DNA of 64,000 nucleotides from Flavisolibacter ginsenosidimutans (GCF_007970805.1 NZ_CP042433.1:3968001-4032000), one strand, 5' to 3'; counted from the first letter of the stretch, positions 35,296 to 44,463 are shown. Notes: generated from the sequence alone by a model not told the origin. Program-made: numbers and translations.

Positions 35296-35324
35296 AAAGC
35301 CGCCTCAATGGAGGCGGCTTTTTT
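35296..35324 (+). terminator. Terminator of the lectin-type gene
   Basis: Perfect 11-bp stem AAAGCCGCCTC / GAGGCGGCTTT with a 4-nt loop and a following T-run, 18 bp after the stop codon. Confidence 0.9.
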
Positions 35325-35706
35325 ATGTGGCCAACCCGGCAAAAACATGCGCTGGCTTTGAGGCATTTTTTCCTACACAGGCTGTTGACTTTTTTCCCTA
35401 AAACCTTCGCGGAATCCCAAACAATTCCGTGTTTTTATCCCCGATAAAAGAACCGCATTTGCACCGCTACACACAAGAAGTTTTTTTTTAAACTCAATTC
35501 CGCTTTGCCGCCGTAACCGCAACCGTTGTGGCACGGTTTTGAAATAAGTTTCAGTGTTCGCAAAGCAGGACAATTTTTAGGGCAAGCAGTGATTTTGGTG
35601 CATGTTAGGCGTGGTGAATTTTGTGGCTTGCCCTACTTTTTTTAAGAGCAGAACCAGGTTTTAATCCGTGCGCTATGTCCCGATAAATCAAAAATCTATT
35701 GCGAAT

Positions 35707-35739
35707 AAAAGGCATCCCGTTTTCTGCGGGGTGCCTTTT
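35707..35739 (-). terminator. Terminator of pepE
   Basis: A 13-bp stem (AAAAGGCATCCCG / CGGGGTGCCTTTT, one G-U type pair) with a 7-nt loop, 50 bp downstream of the pepE stop on the minus strand. The T-rich tract after it on that strand fits intrinsic termination. The rest of the 512-bp gap (35278-35789) has no recognisable gene. Confidence 0.75.
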
Positions 35740-35789
35740 GTTTTTGCAGCGTTTAAAACGCGAAGGAAACAACGCCTGCCCCTGTTGCC

Positions 35790-36524
35790 TCAAAACAAAC
35801 GGCCGGCTTTTGGATTGGGTGACATGATTGTTCCGGGATGTACGAGGCGGTGTATGGTTTGGCCTTCTTCCCGCGTCATCACCGTGCCCTGTGCCGCGCC
35901 GTCAAAAAGCAGTTCGTTGTTTTGCAGGCGCAGCCAGGTTCCTTCGGGCAAACAAACGATGCTTGTGCCCTCGTTTAGTTTGAGAAATTCTTCCAGCCTT
36001 TGGTCTCTCGTTTCGCCGTGAAAACCTTTGGTGACAAGGTTGTAATAATGCGGGTTGATTTGAAAGGGAAAGAAGTCAAAGGCTTCAAAACTTTTTGGCT
36101 GAACGATGGGCATGTCGTTGGTGGTGCACAGGGTAGGGCCGCACAAATTAGAGCCCGCACTCCAGCCGATGTAAGGCGTTCCGCTTTGCACTTTTGCCCT
36201 GATGATTTCTACCAAATCATAGGCGTACAAATCGTGCAGCAGCTTAAAGGTGTTGCCCCCGCCAACCATAACGGCATCGCATTGTTCGATGGTGGTTTTT
36301 GCGTTGCCCGGTGTAACCAGTTTAATGTTCTGTGCCAGCGCCGGAAACCCTTCTCTCACGTTGTTTGCATAGGCTTCGTGATTGTCAACCGAGGCAAACG
36401 GAATAAAAGCAATTGTGCTTGATGTTGTGCCCAAAAATTCTTTCATAACCGGCACCGCTGTTTCTAAATAAGCACCGCCGCCAACTCTTGAACTGCTGAA
36501 TGCCAGAATGCGTATTCCCTTCAT
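35790..36524 (-). CDS. pepE: Dipeptidase E (alpha-aspartyl dipeptidase)
   Basis: A 244-residue S51-family peptidase that hydrolyses Asp-Xaa dipeptides. The Ser nucleophile is Ser122 in 'IGWSAGSN'. His159 in 'FQINPHYY' and Asp137 in 'TTNDMPI' complete the triad (E. coli: Ser120, Asp135, His157). 'VMVGGGNTFKLL' (86-97) is a conserved family motif. Length is close to the family norm. Cytoplasmic, no signal peptide. Confidence 0.92.
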   Translation of the reverse strand: MKGIRILAFSSSRVGGGAYLETAVPVMKEFLGTTSSTIAFIPFASVDNHEAYANNVREGFPALAQNIKLVTPGNAKTTIEQCDAVMVGGGNTFKLLHDLYAYDLVEIIRAKVQSGTPYIGWSAGSNLCGPTLCTTNDMPIVQPKSFEAFDFFPFQINPHYYNLVTKGFHGETRDQRLEEFLKLNEGTSIVCLPEGTWLRLQNNELLFDGAAQGTVMTREEGQTIHRLVHPGTIMSPNPKAGRLF

Positions 36525-36556
36525 GTGTTAAGCTGTTTATAGTAGTTTATATTTCT

Positions 36557-37351
36557 TCAAAATAATTCGGCCTGCGGCGGAACGTTGGCGTTACCAAGCG
36601 GCGGAAGATCGGGCCATTCGTAAGCGTCCACTTTTGTTTTGCCGTCGGGTCTTTCCTTTGTGGTGCGCACGGTGTAAACGGGACGGTAATCCAGTTCTTC
36701 GGATGGCATTTCAAAGTCTAGCACTTCGCTCATTTCTTCGTCGCTTAAATCGGGCAAAAGCCATTTTGTTTCCAGTTCTTCGGTCAGAAAAAGCGGCATC
36801 CGGAAAGCCTGGTCGCCGCTGTTGTGTATTTGCGCCATTACGCGGTTTGCCGGCCGTGTAACTAACGTAAAGGTTCCCGTGATCTCGCCGGTTTCCACGT
36901 CGGCCTTGTGTGGGTAATGATACAAGCCGGGAATGTAAAACTGTTCTCTTCCTTTCAGCGAAACGTGGTAAGGAATTTTGTTTTTAAAACCGCTTACCTC
37001 GCGGTGCTCGTAAATGCCCGTTGCAGGAATGAGGCAACGCGTTTTTCGCAGGCGGTGCCAGTAGCTTTTCCGGTCTTCAACAATTTTCTCGCTGCGGGCA
37101 TTGCACATTTGCGAACGCATCTTTTTTTGCTTTTCCGGCGTGTTCATGTACTCGGCAATTACGCCCCATTCAAAAGGTTTCAGTTTGTAGTTGGCGTTCT
37201 CAAAAATCACCACGGGGTACTTGCGGTGTGCCTGCGCCTGCACGTGCAGCAGCATGTCTTCGTCGCGGCGCAGCGATGGGTCAACCTCGATGCCGGGAAT
37301 GTCGCGAATGATTTTGTCGAAGCGGGCTGCAAAAGAAATGTCGTAACACAT
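36557..37351 (-). CDS. SRAP domain protein (YedK/HMCES-like)
   Basis: A 264-residue protein starting at the ATG that places Cys at position 2 ('MCYDISFAARF'), as the family's catalytic mechanism requires. SRAP proteins form a covalent thiazolidine link from Cys2 to abasic sites in single-stranded DNA, protecting the genome. Further conserved elements are 'CNARSEK' (Asn/Arg), the Glu in 'ATGIYEHRE', and His in 'MAQIHN', followed by 'FRMPLFL' after a short insert. An HNH nuclease gene is transcribed divergently 104 bp away. Confidence 0.92.
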   Translation of the reverse strand: MCYDISFAARFDKIIRDIPGIEVDPSLRRDEDMLLHVQAQAHRKYPVVIFENANYKLKPFEWGVIAEYMNTPEKQKKMRSQMCNARSEKIVEDRKSYWHRLRKTRCLIPATGIYEHREVSGFKNKIPYHVSLKGREQFYIPGLYHYPHKADVETGEITGTFTLVTRPANRVMAQIHNSGDQAFRMPLFLTEELETKWLLPDLSDEEMSEVLDFEMPSEELDYRPVYTVRTTKERPDGKTKVDAYEWPDLPPLGNANVPPQAELF

Positions 37352-37371
37352 AAAATGCGGTTTCGTGGTTT

Positions 37372-37379
37372 CAAAATTA
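37372..37379 (-). promoter_or_regulatory. SRAP gene -7 promoter element (TAATTTTG, minus strand)
   Basis: An exact TAnnTTTG match read on the minus strand (plus-strand CAAAATTA), 20 bp before the SRAP ATG. It lies in the 104-bp divergent region shared with the HNH gene. No LexA-like palindrome is apparent in this gap. Confidence 0.5.
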
Positions 37380-37455
37380 GGCTGCGGTTTGCCGCGGGCT
37401 TTGGACAAAGGCCGTTGAAAAGAGAAAGAAATTATTTTGCGTCCTCTTTTAACCT

Positions 37456-37866
37456 ATGTCAAAAGCAAAAGCCTTGCGCCAGCGGGTGCACCAAAAGTTT
37501 GGCGGCCGCTGTGCTTACTGCGGTTCGGTACTTGAATACAAAGCCATGCAGGTAGATCATTACCTGCCGCAATGCCGCGAAAAATTTTATGCCCGCCGCT
37601 GCAAAAAAGACGTGCACGCCGAAGAAAACCTGATGCCGGCCTGCCGCCGCTGCAACCATTACAAACGGGCCCGCACGCCCAAACAGTTTCGCGAGCTGAT
37701 GACGACCCTGCACGAAAGGCTGGAGGCAATTTACATTTTGAAAGTGGCCGTTGATTTCGGCATGGCTACCGTTAAGCCTTTTGACGGCAAGTTTTATTTT
37801 GAAAAGCTGGCGGAACAAACGGTTCGTACTCCCGCGGCAGACCGCTCTTGTCCAAAACCTTTGTAG
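37456..37866 (+). CDS. HNH endonuclease domain protein
   Basis: A 136-residue protein with a compact zinc-stabilised HNH motif. Cys19/Cys22 in 'CAYCG' and Cys63/Cys66 in 'PACRRCNHYK' form the zinc site. Asp34-His35 in 'QVDHYLP', Asn58 in 'EENLMP' and Asn67/His68 form the catalytic beta-beta-alpha core. It matches HNH_5-like nucleases with a helical tail. It may act on damaged or foreign DNA; adjacency to the SRAP gene is suggestive only. Confidence 0.85.
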   Translation: MSKAKALRQRVHQKFGGRCAYCGSVLEYKAMQVDHYLPQCREKFYARRCKKDVHAEENLMPACRRCNHYKRARTPKQFRELMTTLHERLEAIYILKVAVDFGMATVKPFDGKFYFEKLAEQTVRTPAADRSCPKPL

Positions 37867-38035
37867 CAATGAACGGAGCAACGTGTTGCCCAGCCTTATG
37901 TACTTGTTTTTTGCGAGCTGTAGCAAAGCGGCCAAGGTTAGCCATCCATTTGTTCTTCTACTCAAACTGGTTTCAAAAATGATCACGGCTGCGTTGCCAC
38001 CCTCTTGGTCCGACAGGCTCATCATAACGGAGTTA

Positions 38036-38118
38036 TCCTGAGCTTGCCGAAGGGTTGCAGCGCGGGTGCATTATTTTAAGTTCGCCTGAATTCACCGGCT
38101 TCGAGAAGCTCAGCCTGA
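38036..38118. repeat. Inverted repeat of CTGAGCTT.CCGAAG type
   Basis: The left arm (38036-38053, TCCTGAGCTTGCCGAAGG) and the right arm (38099-38118, CTTCGAGAAGCTCAGCCTGA) are imperfect reverse complements separated by about 45 bp. The word (C)TGAGCTT[GC]xCGAAG resembles a repetitive palindromic element I associate with Bacteroidota intergenic DNA. It lies in the 345-bp gap between the HNH gene and the aminopeptidase gene, where I see no other feature. Confidence 0.5.
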
Positions 38119-38211
38119 CAAATGCTTACGCTGTCATTGGCATGCTTCCCCAACGGTGTTGAGAAAGAACTTCCTCCTCTAATTTCGCAGACTAAACAAA
38201 AGAAACAGCAG

Positions 38212-39426
38212 ATGCTTGACGAACGATTGTTGAAAAACTACGCAAAGGTGATGGTACATTATGCGTTGAACGACGGCAGGGGAATCAATAAAGGCGATAC
38301 GGTTTTCCTGGTGGGACAGGAATGCACCAAAGACCTTTTTACAACCATCGCCAAAGAAATTTACGCCGCCGGCGGCAACCTGATCACGAGCTACCAGCCA
38401 AACAATTTGCGGGACACCAGCCTTGTTCGCTTTCTGCTGCAGACCGGAACGGATGAACAAATCGGGTTCTTTGCCGAACCGTACTGGAAAGGAATTGTGG
38501 AGGCCTCCGATCACATTCTCTTCATCATTTCAGAACCCGACGTTCATTACCTCGAAGACATTCCTGCATCAAAGATCAGCAGCATAAACAGCAGCAGGGC
38601 GCCGTACATGAAAATGCGGGAGAAGAAAGAGCAGGCGGGCAAGCTTTCCTGGTCGCTTTGCCTGTACGGCACGCAATCCATGGCCGACGAAGCGGGCCTC
38701 ACGCTGAAAGATTACTGGGAGCAGATCATTGAAGCCTGTTACCTGCGTGAAGAAGACCCCGTGGCCAAATGGAAAGAAGTGCAGAAAGAAATTGAAACCA
38801 TCAAAGACAAGCTGGATGCTTTGGCCATTGAAGACCTGCACGTAAAAGGCGAAGACGTTGACTTGCGCATCCGCCTTGGCGAACACCGCAAATGGCTGAG
38901 CGGCGGCGGGAAAAACATTCCTTCCTTCGAAATTTTCACGTCGCCCGACTGGCGCGGCATGAACGGTTTTATCCGCTTCAACCAGCCTTTGTATTATTCG
39001 GGTAAACGCATTGCCGGTGTCTCGCTAACGTTCGCGGACGGCGTGGTCACGGCATCGTCCGCAACGGAAAACGAAGACGCGTTGAAGGAAATGATTGCGC
39101 AGGAAAACGCCGACAAGGTGGGAGAGTTTTCGCTCACCGACAAGCGCCATTCCCGCATCACAAAGTTTATGGCCACAACCTTGTTTGACGAAAACACGGG
39201 CGGCGCTTTTGGCAACACGCACGTTGCGCTGGGCAATGCGTACAAGGATACTTTCACCGGTGACATGGCCGCCGTATCTGATGAACAATGGGCAGAGATG
39301 GGCTACAACAGTTGTCCCAAAGTGCACACCGACATTGTAAGCACGACCAACCGAACGGTCACCGCACGGTTGCGCAACGGAACGGAGAAAGTTATTTACA
39401 AGGACGGGCAGTTTGTGCTGGATTGA
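38212..39426 (+). CDS. M29 family aminopeptidase (thermophilic aminopeptidase type)
   Basis: A 404-residue metallopeptidase starting at the ATG 'MLDERLLKNYAKV'; earlier in-frame codons give an unconvincing leader. M29 features are 'RIRLGEHRKWLSGGGKNIPSFEIFTSP' (split around 223-250) with Glu and His ligands, 'TENEDALKEMI', 'HSRITKFMATTLFDENTGGAFG' and the metal-binding 'NTHVALGNAY' plus 'KVHTDIV'. It releases N-terminal amino acids from peptides in the cytoplasm. It appears monocistronic. Confidence 0.88.
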   Translation: MLDERLLKNYAKVMVHYALNDGRGINKGDTVFLVGQECTKDLFTTIAKEIYAAGGNLITSYQPNNLRDTSLVRFLLQTGTDEQIGFFAEPYWKGIVEASDHILFIISEPDVHYLEDIPASKISSINSSRAPYMKMREKKEQAGKLSWSLCLYGTQSMADEAGLTLKDYWEQIIEACYLREEDPVAKWKEVQKEIETIKDKLDALAIEDLHVKGEDVDLRIRLGEHRKWLSGGGKNIPSFEIFTSPDWRGMNGFIRFNQPLYYSGKRIAGVSLTFADGVVTASSATENEDALKEMIAQENADKVGEFSLTDKRHSRITKFMATTLFDENTGGAFGNTHVALGNAYKDTFTGDMAAVSDEQWAEMGYNSCPKVHTDIVSTTNRTVTARLRNGTEKVIYKDGQFVLD

Positions 39427-39551
39427 TTGAGGTGATTGCCTTGCTGTTGTTTTACGCCGTTGCCTGTGTTCTTCGCTTTTGTGCTGCGCCTTCACCGTAA
39501 GCGATGAAAAAATAAGTAATAACGATTATTGATTGATCCTGTTTTGCCTTT

Positions 39552-39559
39552 TAGTTTTG
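39552..39559 (+). promoter_or_regulatory. Candidate -7 element with a long leader (TAGTTTTG)
   Basis: An exact TAnnTTTG match, with TTG at 39533-39535 about 16 bp upstream. If used, the mRNA for the T9SS cargo gene at 39766 would have a 5' leader of about 200 nt. The gap 39427-39765 shows no gene. Confidence 0.4.
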
Positions 39560-39765
39560 CGGCTCAAATTAGCAGAACGGCTTTGCAACCGGCACCAAGC
39601 ACCCGGTTTTAAGGCGTCATAAAATCCAAACCCGTGAACAAAATCACACCGCACAATCAGGCCGGCGATTCTCTTTCTTTTCTTTCCCTAAAACACAATC
39701 TCTTTTCTCTGCTCATGGTCCGTGCAGGCGGCTGCGCTTTTTAAAATCACAACGTAAATAATCCC

Positions 39766-40872
39766 ATGAAAAAAACTTTACTTCTCTTTTTCGTTAACCT
39801 CGTTTTACTGACCGGCTTTACAAGGGTAGCCGCACAAACCCTGAGCAGCGGCCCAACGCTTAGTTTTAGCAATGTAACCGGCTTTGGCGACAACATTGCG
39901 CAGGACGGCGAAGGCGGATCGGTAGCCATTTCGGATATTGACATACAGGTAATGCCCATCAGCAACTCAGGCGCCAAATTGACGGCAGACCCCCTCGAAT
40001 ACCACGACATGGCGGATTGGAACGTTCCACCAATGATTACGTACGGCGGGACAAACTCGTTTTACGGATGGACGATAAAGTCGGGCAACGGCGCTGAATT
40101 TTCGCTGGTCTCATTCGACTTCAACGATTGGGGCGAATGGTCGGGTAATTTGTTTACCGTGCAGGCGTTTCGGAACGGCTCGTCACTGGGCTCGGTCAGC
40201 TTTGCCGGCAACATGGATAACAACATGGTTCATCTTGCCAATCCCGGCGTGTTGTCATCCATTTTCCAGAACGTGGATGAAGTGCGTGTTTATAAGCAAG
40301 GCGGTGCAAACTCCTGGGTCGGCATCAACAGCATCAAGGTTTCTTCTCCTGTTGCGTCCTTACCGGTTACCTGGCTCAATTTTACGGCAAGAGGCGAGAG
40401 CAACGGTGTTTTGCTGAACTGGAGTACGGCGAGAGAGCAAAACACGCGGGATTTTGAAATACAGCACGGTGATGGCCGCGGCTGGGACCGTGTTGCTACC
40501 GTTCACGCGGCCGTTAACAGCGGCGACGTAGAGCATTATAGCTACTTGCACAATACGGTTGCACACGGTGTGCATTATTACCGCATTCTTCAACGTGATG
40601 TGGACGGAAAAGAAAGCTATAGCAAGGTGATTGCGGTAGATTTTAGCGGCGCTCAAAACCGGTTGAGCGTTTATCCCAACCCTATCGCCAACGGGCAGAT
40701 AACGGTGGAGGTAGAAAAAGAAGAGAAGGCCCGGTTGTTTACCGCGACGGGAAAGCTGGTCTTGGAAAGACAACTGCTGCCGGGAGTGCAACAATTGCAA
40801 CTGCCCTTTCTCCAAAAGGGATTCTATTTCCTTAAAGCCGGGGAGAAGACGGAAAGAATTATGGTGCAATAA
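39766..40872 (+). CDS. T9SS cargo protein with type A sorting domain
   Basis: A 368-residue secreted protein with signal peptide (MKKTLLLFFVNLVLLTGFTRVAA). Residues about 25-195 are a beta-sandwich-like module ('YGWTIKSGNGAEFSLVSFDF', 'RVYKQGGANSWVGINSI'). The stretch 200-290 ('LPVTWLNFTAR', 'VLLNWSTAREQNTRDFEIQ') is the fibronectin-like segment seen before many T9SS signals. The C terminus is a Por-type sorting domain ('LSVYPNPIANGQITVEV', 'GFYFLKAGEKTERIMVQ'). It is a surface-exposed or secreted protein of unknown ligand. Confidence 0.82.
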   Translation: MKKTLLLFFVNLVLLTGFTRVAAQTLSSGPTLSFSNVTGFGDNIAQDGEGGSVAISDIDIQVMPISNSGAKLTADPLEYHDMADWNVPPMITYGGTNSFYGWTIKSGNGAEFSLVSFDFNDWGEWSGNLFTVQAFRNGSSLGSVSFAGNMDNNMVHLANPGVLSSIFQNVDEVRVYKQGGANSWVGINSIKVSSPVASLPVTWLNFTARGESNGVLLNWSTAREQNTRDFEIQHGDGRGWDRVATVHAAVNSGDVEHYSYLHNTVAHGVHYYRILQRDVDGKESYSKVIAVDFSGAQNRLSVYPNPIANGQITVEVEKEEKARLFTATGKLVLERQLLPGVQQLQLPFLQKGFYFLKAGEKTERIMVQ

Positions 40873-41006
40873 GAAGAAATCTGGCTACACAAATTGTTTC
40901 TACAGCCCGCTGTCAATGCGGTTACGTCGTTGGTGTTGCACACAAACAAGGTGCTTCACCAACGATTAAACGCTGAAAGGTTGCCGCATAACGGCGGCTT
41001 TGCAGC

Positions 41007-42797
41007 TTAGGTTTCTTTCACCGCGGGTTCTTTGCGAACGAGCCTTACTTCACCTTCCGATACCTTGCCTTCGCCCGGAGCGCCGCGCAAAAGCTCCTGT
41101 GCCTGCAATGATTTTTTAATCGCGTCCATTACCTTTTTTGTAAGCAGGCCGTTGAGTACCACTTTGGCGCCAACCCACACCAAAAATTTTTCAATTCCCT
41201 TCAGCTTCACGCTGTTCATCAGCAGGCCCTGTGCCCGCTTGCGCACGGCGGGTTCAAAAGCATCCACTTTTTTTTCTTCCATTACCGGCCAGTTGCTGCC
41301 GCTTGAAAAAACGGGCATAGGCAGTTGGCCTTCGGGCGGATGCGGCGTGAAGATGGGAATGATTTGATAATGCCCTTCCTTGCGTTTGGAAGCAAAGGCC
41401 TCCTTGTTGATGCCCGCATAACCCTGCCGGAAGATTTCGTTTTCGTTCAGCGCTTTTTCCGATACCGTGAAATAGTCGCGCAGAAATAACTCGCAATTAA
41501 AGCGGCCCAAAAAATAATCGTGAATGCGAAACTCCTTGTTCAAAAAACCACTGAAGCCGCCCATCGCTCCGCAGGCAATGGCTTCATCGCCGGCGGCATC
41601 TTTTTCCGTGCCGTCAAGTTTGGGCAGGCGGCGCGAAGGCGCAATTAAAAATTGTCCCACGCAATTGTCGTTCATCGCGTCGGCAAGTTTTGCGGGCTTG
41701 GCCCGCATTTGCTCCAGCATGGCGCCGAAGGTGAGGCCTACCACATCGAACAATTTTTGGCTGCTCTTAAAGGCGCCCGGCTCGTGGCTCGGAAACGGGT
41801 CAATCAGCAGCACCGTACTACCAAATTTGTTCTCGTTGTTGTAGGCTTTGTTACCGTTTTCATCTTCTTTCTCATCGTCCGTTGCAACGTTGTTCAACAC
41901 TTCCCGCACCCGTTCAAAAGGCTCGTTGTTAATCACGCCGCCGTCAACGTTAAGCGTGGTGCAGTAAGGGCCTTTTACCGGAAAGTGGTCGGTCACATCG
42001 CGGCAAAAGGGCAGCTTGTTAACCTCTGCGGCTTCGCGTTTCAGTTCCCTCGATTTCAACCCCACCGGAAAAGCGCCGGTGGCCATTGCGGCGTTCTTTG
42101 CCACGTCGGTGTTCTCGCCGGTTTTAAAATCAAGCGGTATCCAGCCGTCTTCCTCGCTGTGCTGCATTTCGCCGTCGGCATTCAGTTTAAAGCAAGCGTA
42201 GTCGTTGTGAATAGACATGTAATACTTGGCGGGTGATTTACCCGTGCCCTTCATGGCAATGTTGTAACCAAAGCCTTCAAGATTGGTAAGCGTGGCAAAT
42301 ACTTTCAGGTCTTTGCTGATGTAAGGCGGCGCAGGTTTCCATCCCACGGCATCGGTTTGCACCACGCGGCTTGCCACCGTGTCAATAAAGGAAGAATTAA
42401 GCAGCGAGATGATTTGTTCGTCTTCCATGTCCGCTGTGTCAAGCATCATCGAAAACATGTCTTCGCCCAAAAGGTCCACCCAGGAATGATAGAACTTGTT
42501 TTCGGGATGTTCTTCCTTCGCATTGGCCGTTTGCGGCGGCTTTACCGGTGTAATGGAATGATTGAGTGCCGCGGCCGTAATGATGCCCGTCATGCCACCC
42601 GCAGATGCGCCACCGATGACGGGAATCTCCACCTCGTGCGAAGGCGTATTTGGGTTGCCGGATTCTTTTTGTTTGCGCCATTCTTCAAGGGCTTCCATCA
42701 GGTAATCCATCACGCCGGCCGTATAAGCACCGGCCGATACGGCGCCAGCCATGCAAACGCCGACGTAAAATTTTTTGTTGGTTTCTGGTTGCGGCAT
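41007..42797 (-). CDS. Patatin-like phospholipase
   Basis: A 596-residue protein with the patatin catalytic dyad: oxyanion loop 'MAGAVSAGAYTAGVMD' (16-31), nucleophile Ser65 in 'GGASAGGMTG', and Asp in 'LNVDGGVINNEP' (about 285). It is much larger than minimal patatins, with long C-terminal helical regions ('KSLQAQELLRGAPGEG'). No signal peptide is visible, so it is cytoplasmic or membrane-peripheral. The substrate lipid is unknown. Confidence 0.88.
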   Translation of the reverse strand: MPQPETNKKFYVGVCMAGAVSAGAYTAGVMDYLMEALEEWRKQKESGNPNTPSHEVEIPVIGGASAGGMTGIITAAALNHSITPVKPPQTANAKEEHPENKFYHSWVDLLGEDMFSMMLDTADMEDEQIISLLNSSFIDTVASRVVQTDAVGWKPAPPYISKDLKVFATLTNLEGFGYNIAMKGTGKSPAKYYMSIHNDYACFKLNADGEMQHSEEDGWIPLDFKTGENTDVAKNAAMATGAFPVGLKSRELKREAAEVNKLPFCRDVTDHFPVKGPYCTTLNVDGGVINNEPFERVREVLNNVATDDEKEDENGNKAYNNENKFGSTVLLIDPFPSHEPGAFKSSQKLFDVVGLTFGAMLEQMRAKPAKLADAMNDNCVGQFLIAPSRRLPKLDGTEKDAAGDEAIACGAMGGFSGFLNKEFRIHDYFLGRFNCELFLRDYFTVSEKALNENEIFRQGYAGINKEAFASKRKEGHYQIIPIFTPHPPEGQLPMPVFSSGSNWPVMEEKKVDAFEPAVRKRAQGLLMNSVKLKGIEKFLVWVGAKVVLNGLLTKKVMDAIKKSLQAQELLRGAPGEGKVSEGEVRLVRKEPAVKET

Positions 42798-43039
42798 ACG
42801 TAAAATTTTAGGACTGTGAATTGTACTTGCTAAACTTGCTTCGTGAAGGCGCGGAAGGCGTTGTTTTCAGAAGGGAAAAAAGGATGAAGGGAAGGCCTTG
42901 CGTTAGGCCTTGTGAATATAAAAACGATTGGTTTCATTTCCCAATAAACTGTTTCGCCGGAGGTGTGGAAGTTTAAGCCGACCTATTGGAACGCAAAGGA
43001 TGGCAGTAAAGAAGTCTTTCGGCAATAAACGGTGTCTTT

Positions 43040-43807
43040 CTAACGACGTACAAAAATCCGCCGCATCAGTTCATACAGTTCGGGATGCAATTGGCGAAAC
43101 GTTTCCGGCTGGCTAAAAAAATATTCCGCCAGCACCGCAAAACATTCCACCGGGCTGGTGGCGGCGTAGGCATCTATCTCCGAGCGGCCGCTTCTGACGT
43201 CCTGCATTGTTTCTTCCAGCAATGTTTCCCAGCGCCCAACGTATTTGCGTTCCAGCAAAAGCTCGGGCACACCGTCCAGCGTTCCGTCCATTTTATCAAT
43301 GAGATGAACAAATTCGTGAACGGCAGTATTGCGGTTACTGCCGGCATGAATGAAACCCTGTCGCAGTTCCCACTTGGAAAGAATCATCACGTTCTCCAAT
43401 CCGCCCGAACCTACCATTCCCGAGATCGTTCGTTCGCGGCCGTGTTGTTCAAAATCGGTGTTGAAGTTGCCGGGATAAAGCAAGACTTCGCGCAGGTTTA
43501 TGTATTCCCAATCGGGAATAAAATAAACCGGGATAACAGCCGCCGCACCAATCAGCACACGGTCGAGGTCTTCCACATCGGCATTGGCGCCGGTAATTTT
43601 TACGGTTGATAAAAAGCGCTGGAACTTCTCTTCAAAGCCTTTCTTTCCGTCTTCGTCAAGGGCCGCATAAAAGGAAACATAATCGTTGAGTAAATCCAGG
43701 TAATGATCGGGCAGAATAAAAACAGCCGCCTGTCTTGTGCGAAAAACAAGCAGGATGAGCAGGATGACAAGGGCCAGTACGAAAAGAATCTGTAACACCG
43801 TAACCAT
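43040..43807 (-). CDS. MtfA-like zinc peptidase (M90)
   Basis: A 255-residue protein with an N-terminal transmembrane anchor (about 5-22) and a zinc-peptidase domain. The HExxH motif is His164-Glu165-x-x-His168 in 'TAVHEFVHLIDKMDG', and the upstream 'ISGMVGSGGLENVMILSKWEL' and downstream 'EYFFSQPETFRQLHPELYEL' match the M90/MtfA family. In E. coli MtfA is cytosolic and tied to glucose-transport control; here it is membrane-tethered. A 12-bp inverted repeat lies just upstream. Confidence 0.87.
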   Translation of the reverse strand: MVTVLQILFVLALVILLILLVFRTRQAAVFILPDHYLDLLNDYVSFYAALDEDGKKGFEEKFQRFLSTVKITGANADVEDLDRVLIGAAAVIPVYFIPDWEYINLREVLLYPGNFNTDFEQHGRERTISGMVGSGGLENVMILSKWELRQGFIHAGSNRNTAVHEFVHLIDKMDGTLDGVPELLLERKYVGRWETLLEETMQDVRSGRSEIDAYAATSPVECFAVLAEYFFSQPETFRQLHPELYELMRRIFVRR

Positions 43808-43847
43808 CGGCGTTGAAGATACTGTATGGATGGCAACGAGAGTAAAT

Positions 43848-43887
43848 AGTGAATGGTGAGTGCGGCGGCACAGGGCTCACCATTCAC
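43848..43887. repeat. Intergenic inverted repeat between VOC and MtfA genes
   Basis: GTGAATGGTGAG (43849-43860) and CTCACCATTCAC (43876-43887) form a perfect 12-bp stem with a 15-nt loop, located after the VOC gene's stop (43899, minus strand) and before the MtfA-like gene start. No long T-run follows. Similar in size and placement to the other intergenic palindromes. Confidence 0.55.
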
Positions 43888-43898
43888 AGTGCAGCTTC

Positions 43899-44333
43899 TT
43901 ATTTTTTTGTGTAATTGAACATCCAACGAATGCCAAAGCGGTCGAGGCAACAGCCCCACAAAGCGCCCCAAAACTGATCCTGCAAAGGCGCAACATCGCT
44001 GCCGCCATCCGACAGCGCGTTGAACAACCGTTCGGTTTCTTCTCTTGAATCGGGTTCGAGATTGATGGTGGTGTTGTTGCCGATTTTTAATTTGTGTCCC
44101 ATGCTTTCCAGCATGTCGGTGCCCATGATTTGCACGCCGCCCAGGATGGGCAATGCCACGTGCATCACCATGTTCTTCTCTGCTTCGGGAAGCGCCGGCA
44201 TGTTCGGGTCAGCAGGAATATCACGCATGTACATAAAAGGCGATGAATAATCGGTTTTAAAAACAGACTTGTAAAATTCGAACGCTTCTTTCGTGGTGCC
44301 CTGGAAATTGAGGTAGATGGATACGCTGGCCAT
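43899..44333 (-). CDS. VOC/PhnB-like glyoxalase-fold protein
   Basis: A 144-residue protein with the PhnB/3-demethylubiquinone-methyltransferase-like VOC pattern: 'SIYLNFQGTTKEAFEFYKSVF' near the N terminus, 'HVALPILGGVQIMGTD' in the middle, 'GNNTTINLEPDSREETERLFNAL', and 'DQFWGALWGCCLDRFGIRWMFN' at the end. VOC enzymes bind metal in a paired beta-alpha-beta-beta-beta fold. The substrate is unknown and such proteins are often of unassigned activity. Confidence 0.85.
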   Translation of the reverse strand: MASVSIYLNFQGTTKEAFEFYKSVFKTDYSSPFMYMRDIPADPNMPALPEAEKNMVMHVALPILGGVQIMGTDMLESMGHKLKIGNNTTINLEPDSREETERLFNALSDGGSDVAPLQDQFWGALWGCCLDRFGIRWMFNYTKK

Positions 44334-44463
44334 GATGAATTGGTTTTAGTGGTGAACAAGAAATGATTTGTTGCAAACAAAGATTGGAGGAAATACGGAT
44401 TGCCGGTATTGCTGATTGCGACAATCTCAGGGGGCAATTGCGAACCGTGAAAAGGGAAAGATT

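Noticed and set aside
36908..37555. 215-codon plus-strand frame opposite the SRAP gene
   Set aside because: No family motif; the SRAP frame shows the catalytic Cys2 and all other conserved residues.
37459..38025. 188-codon minus-strand frame opposite the HNH gene
   Set aside because: Phe/Ala/His-rich without motifs; the HNH frame has zinc ligands and catalytic residues.
40928..40964. CGTTGGTG / CACCAACG pair between converging genes, as a terminator
   Set aside because: Only 8 bp, with a 21-nt loop and no T-run; could be chance.
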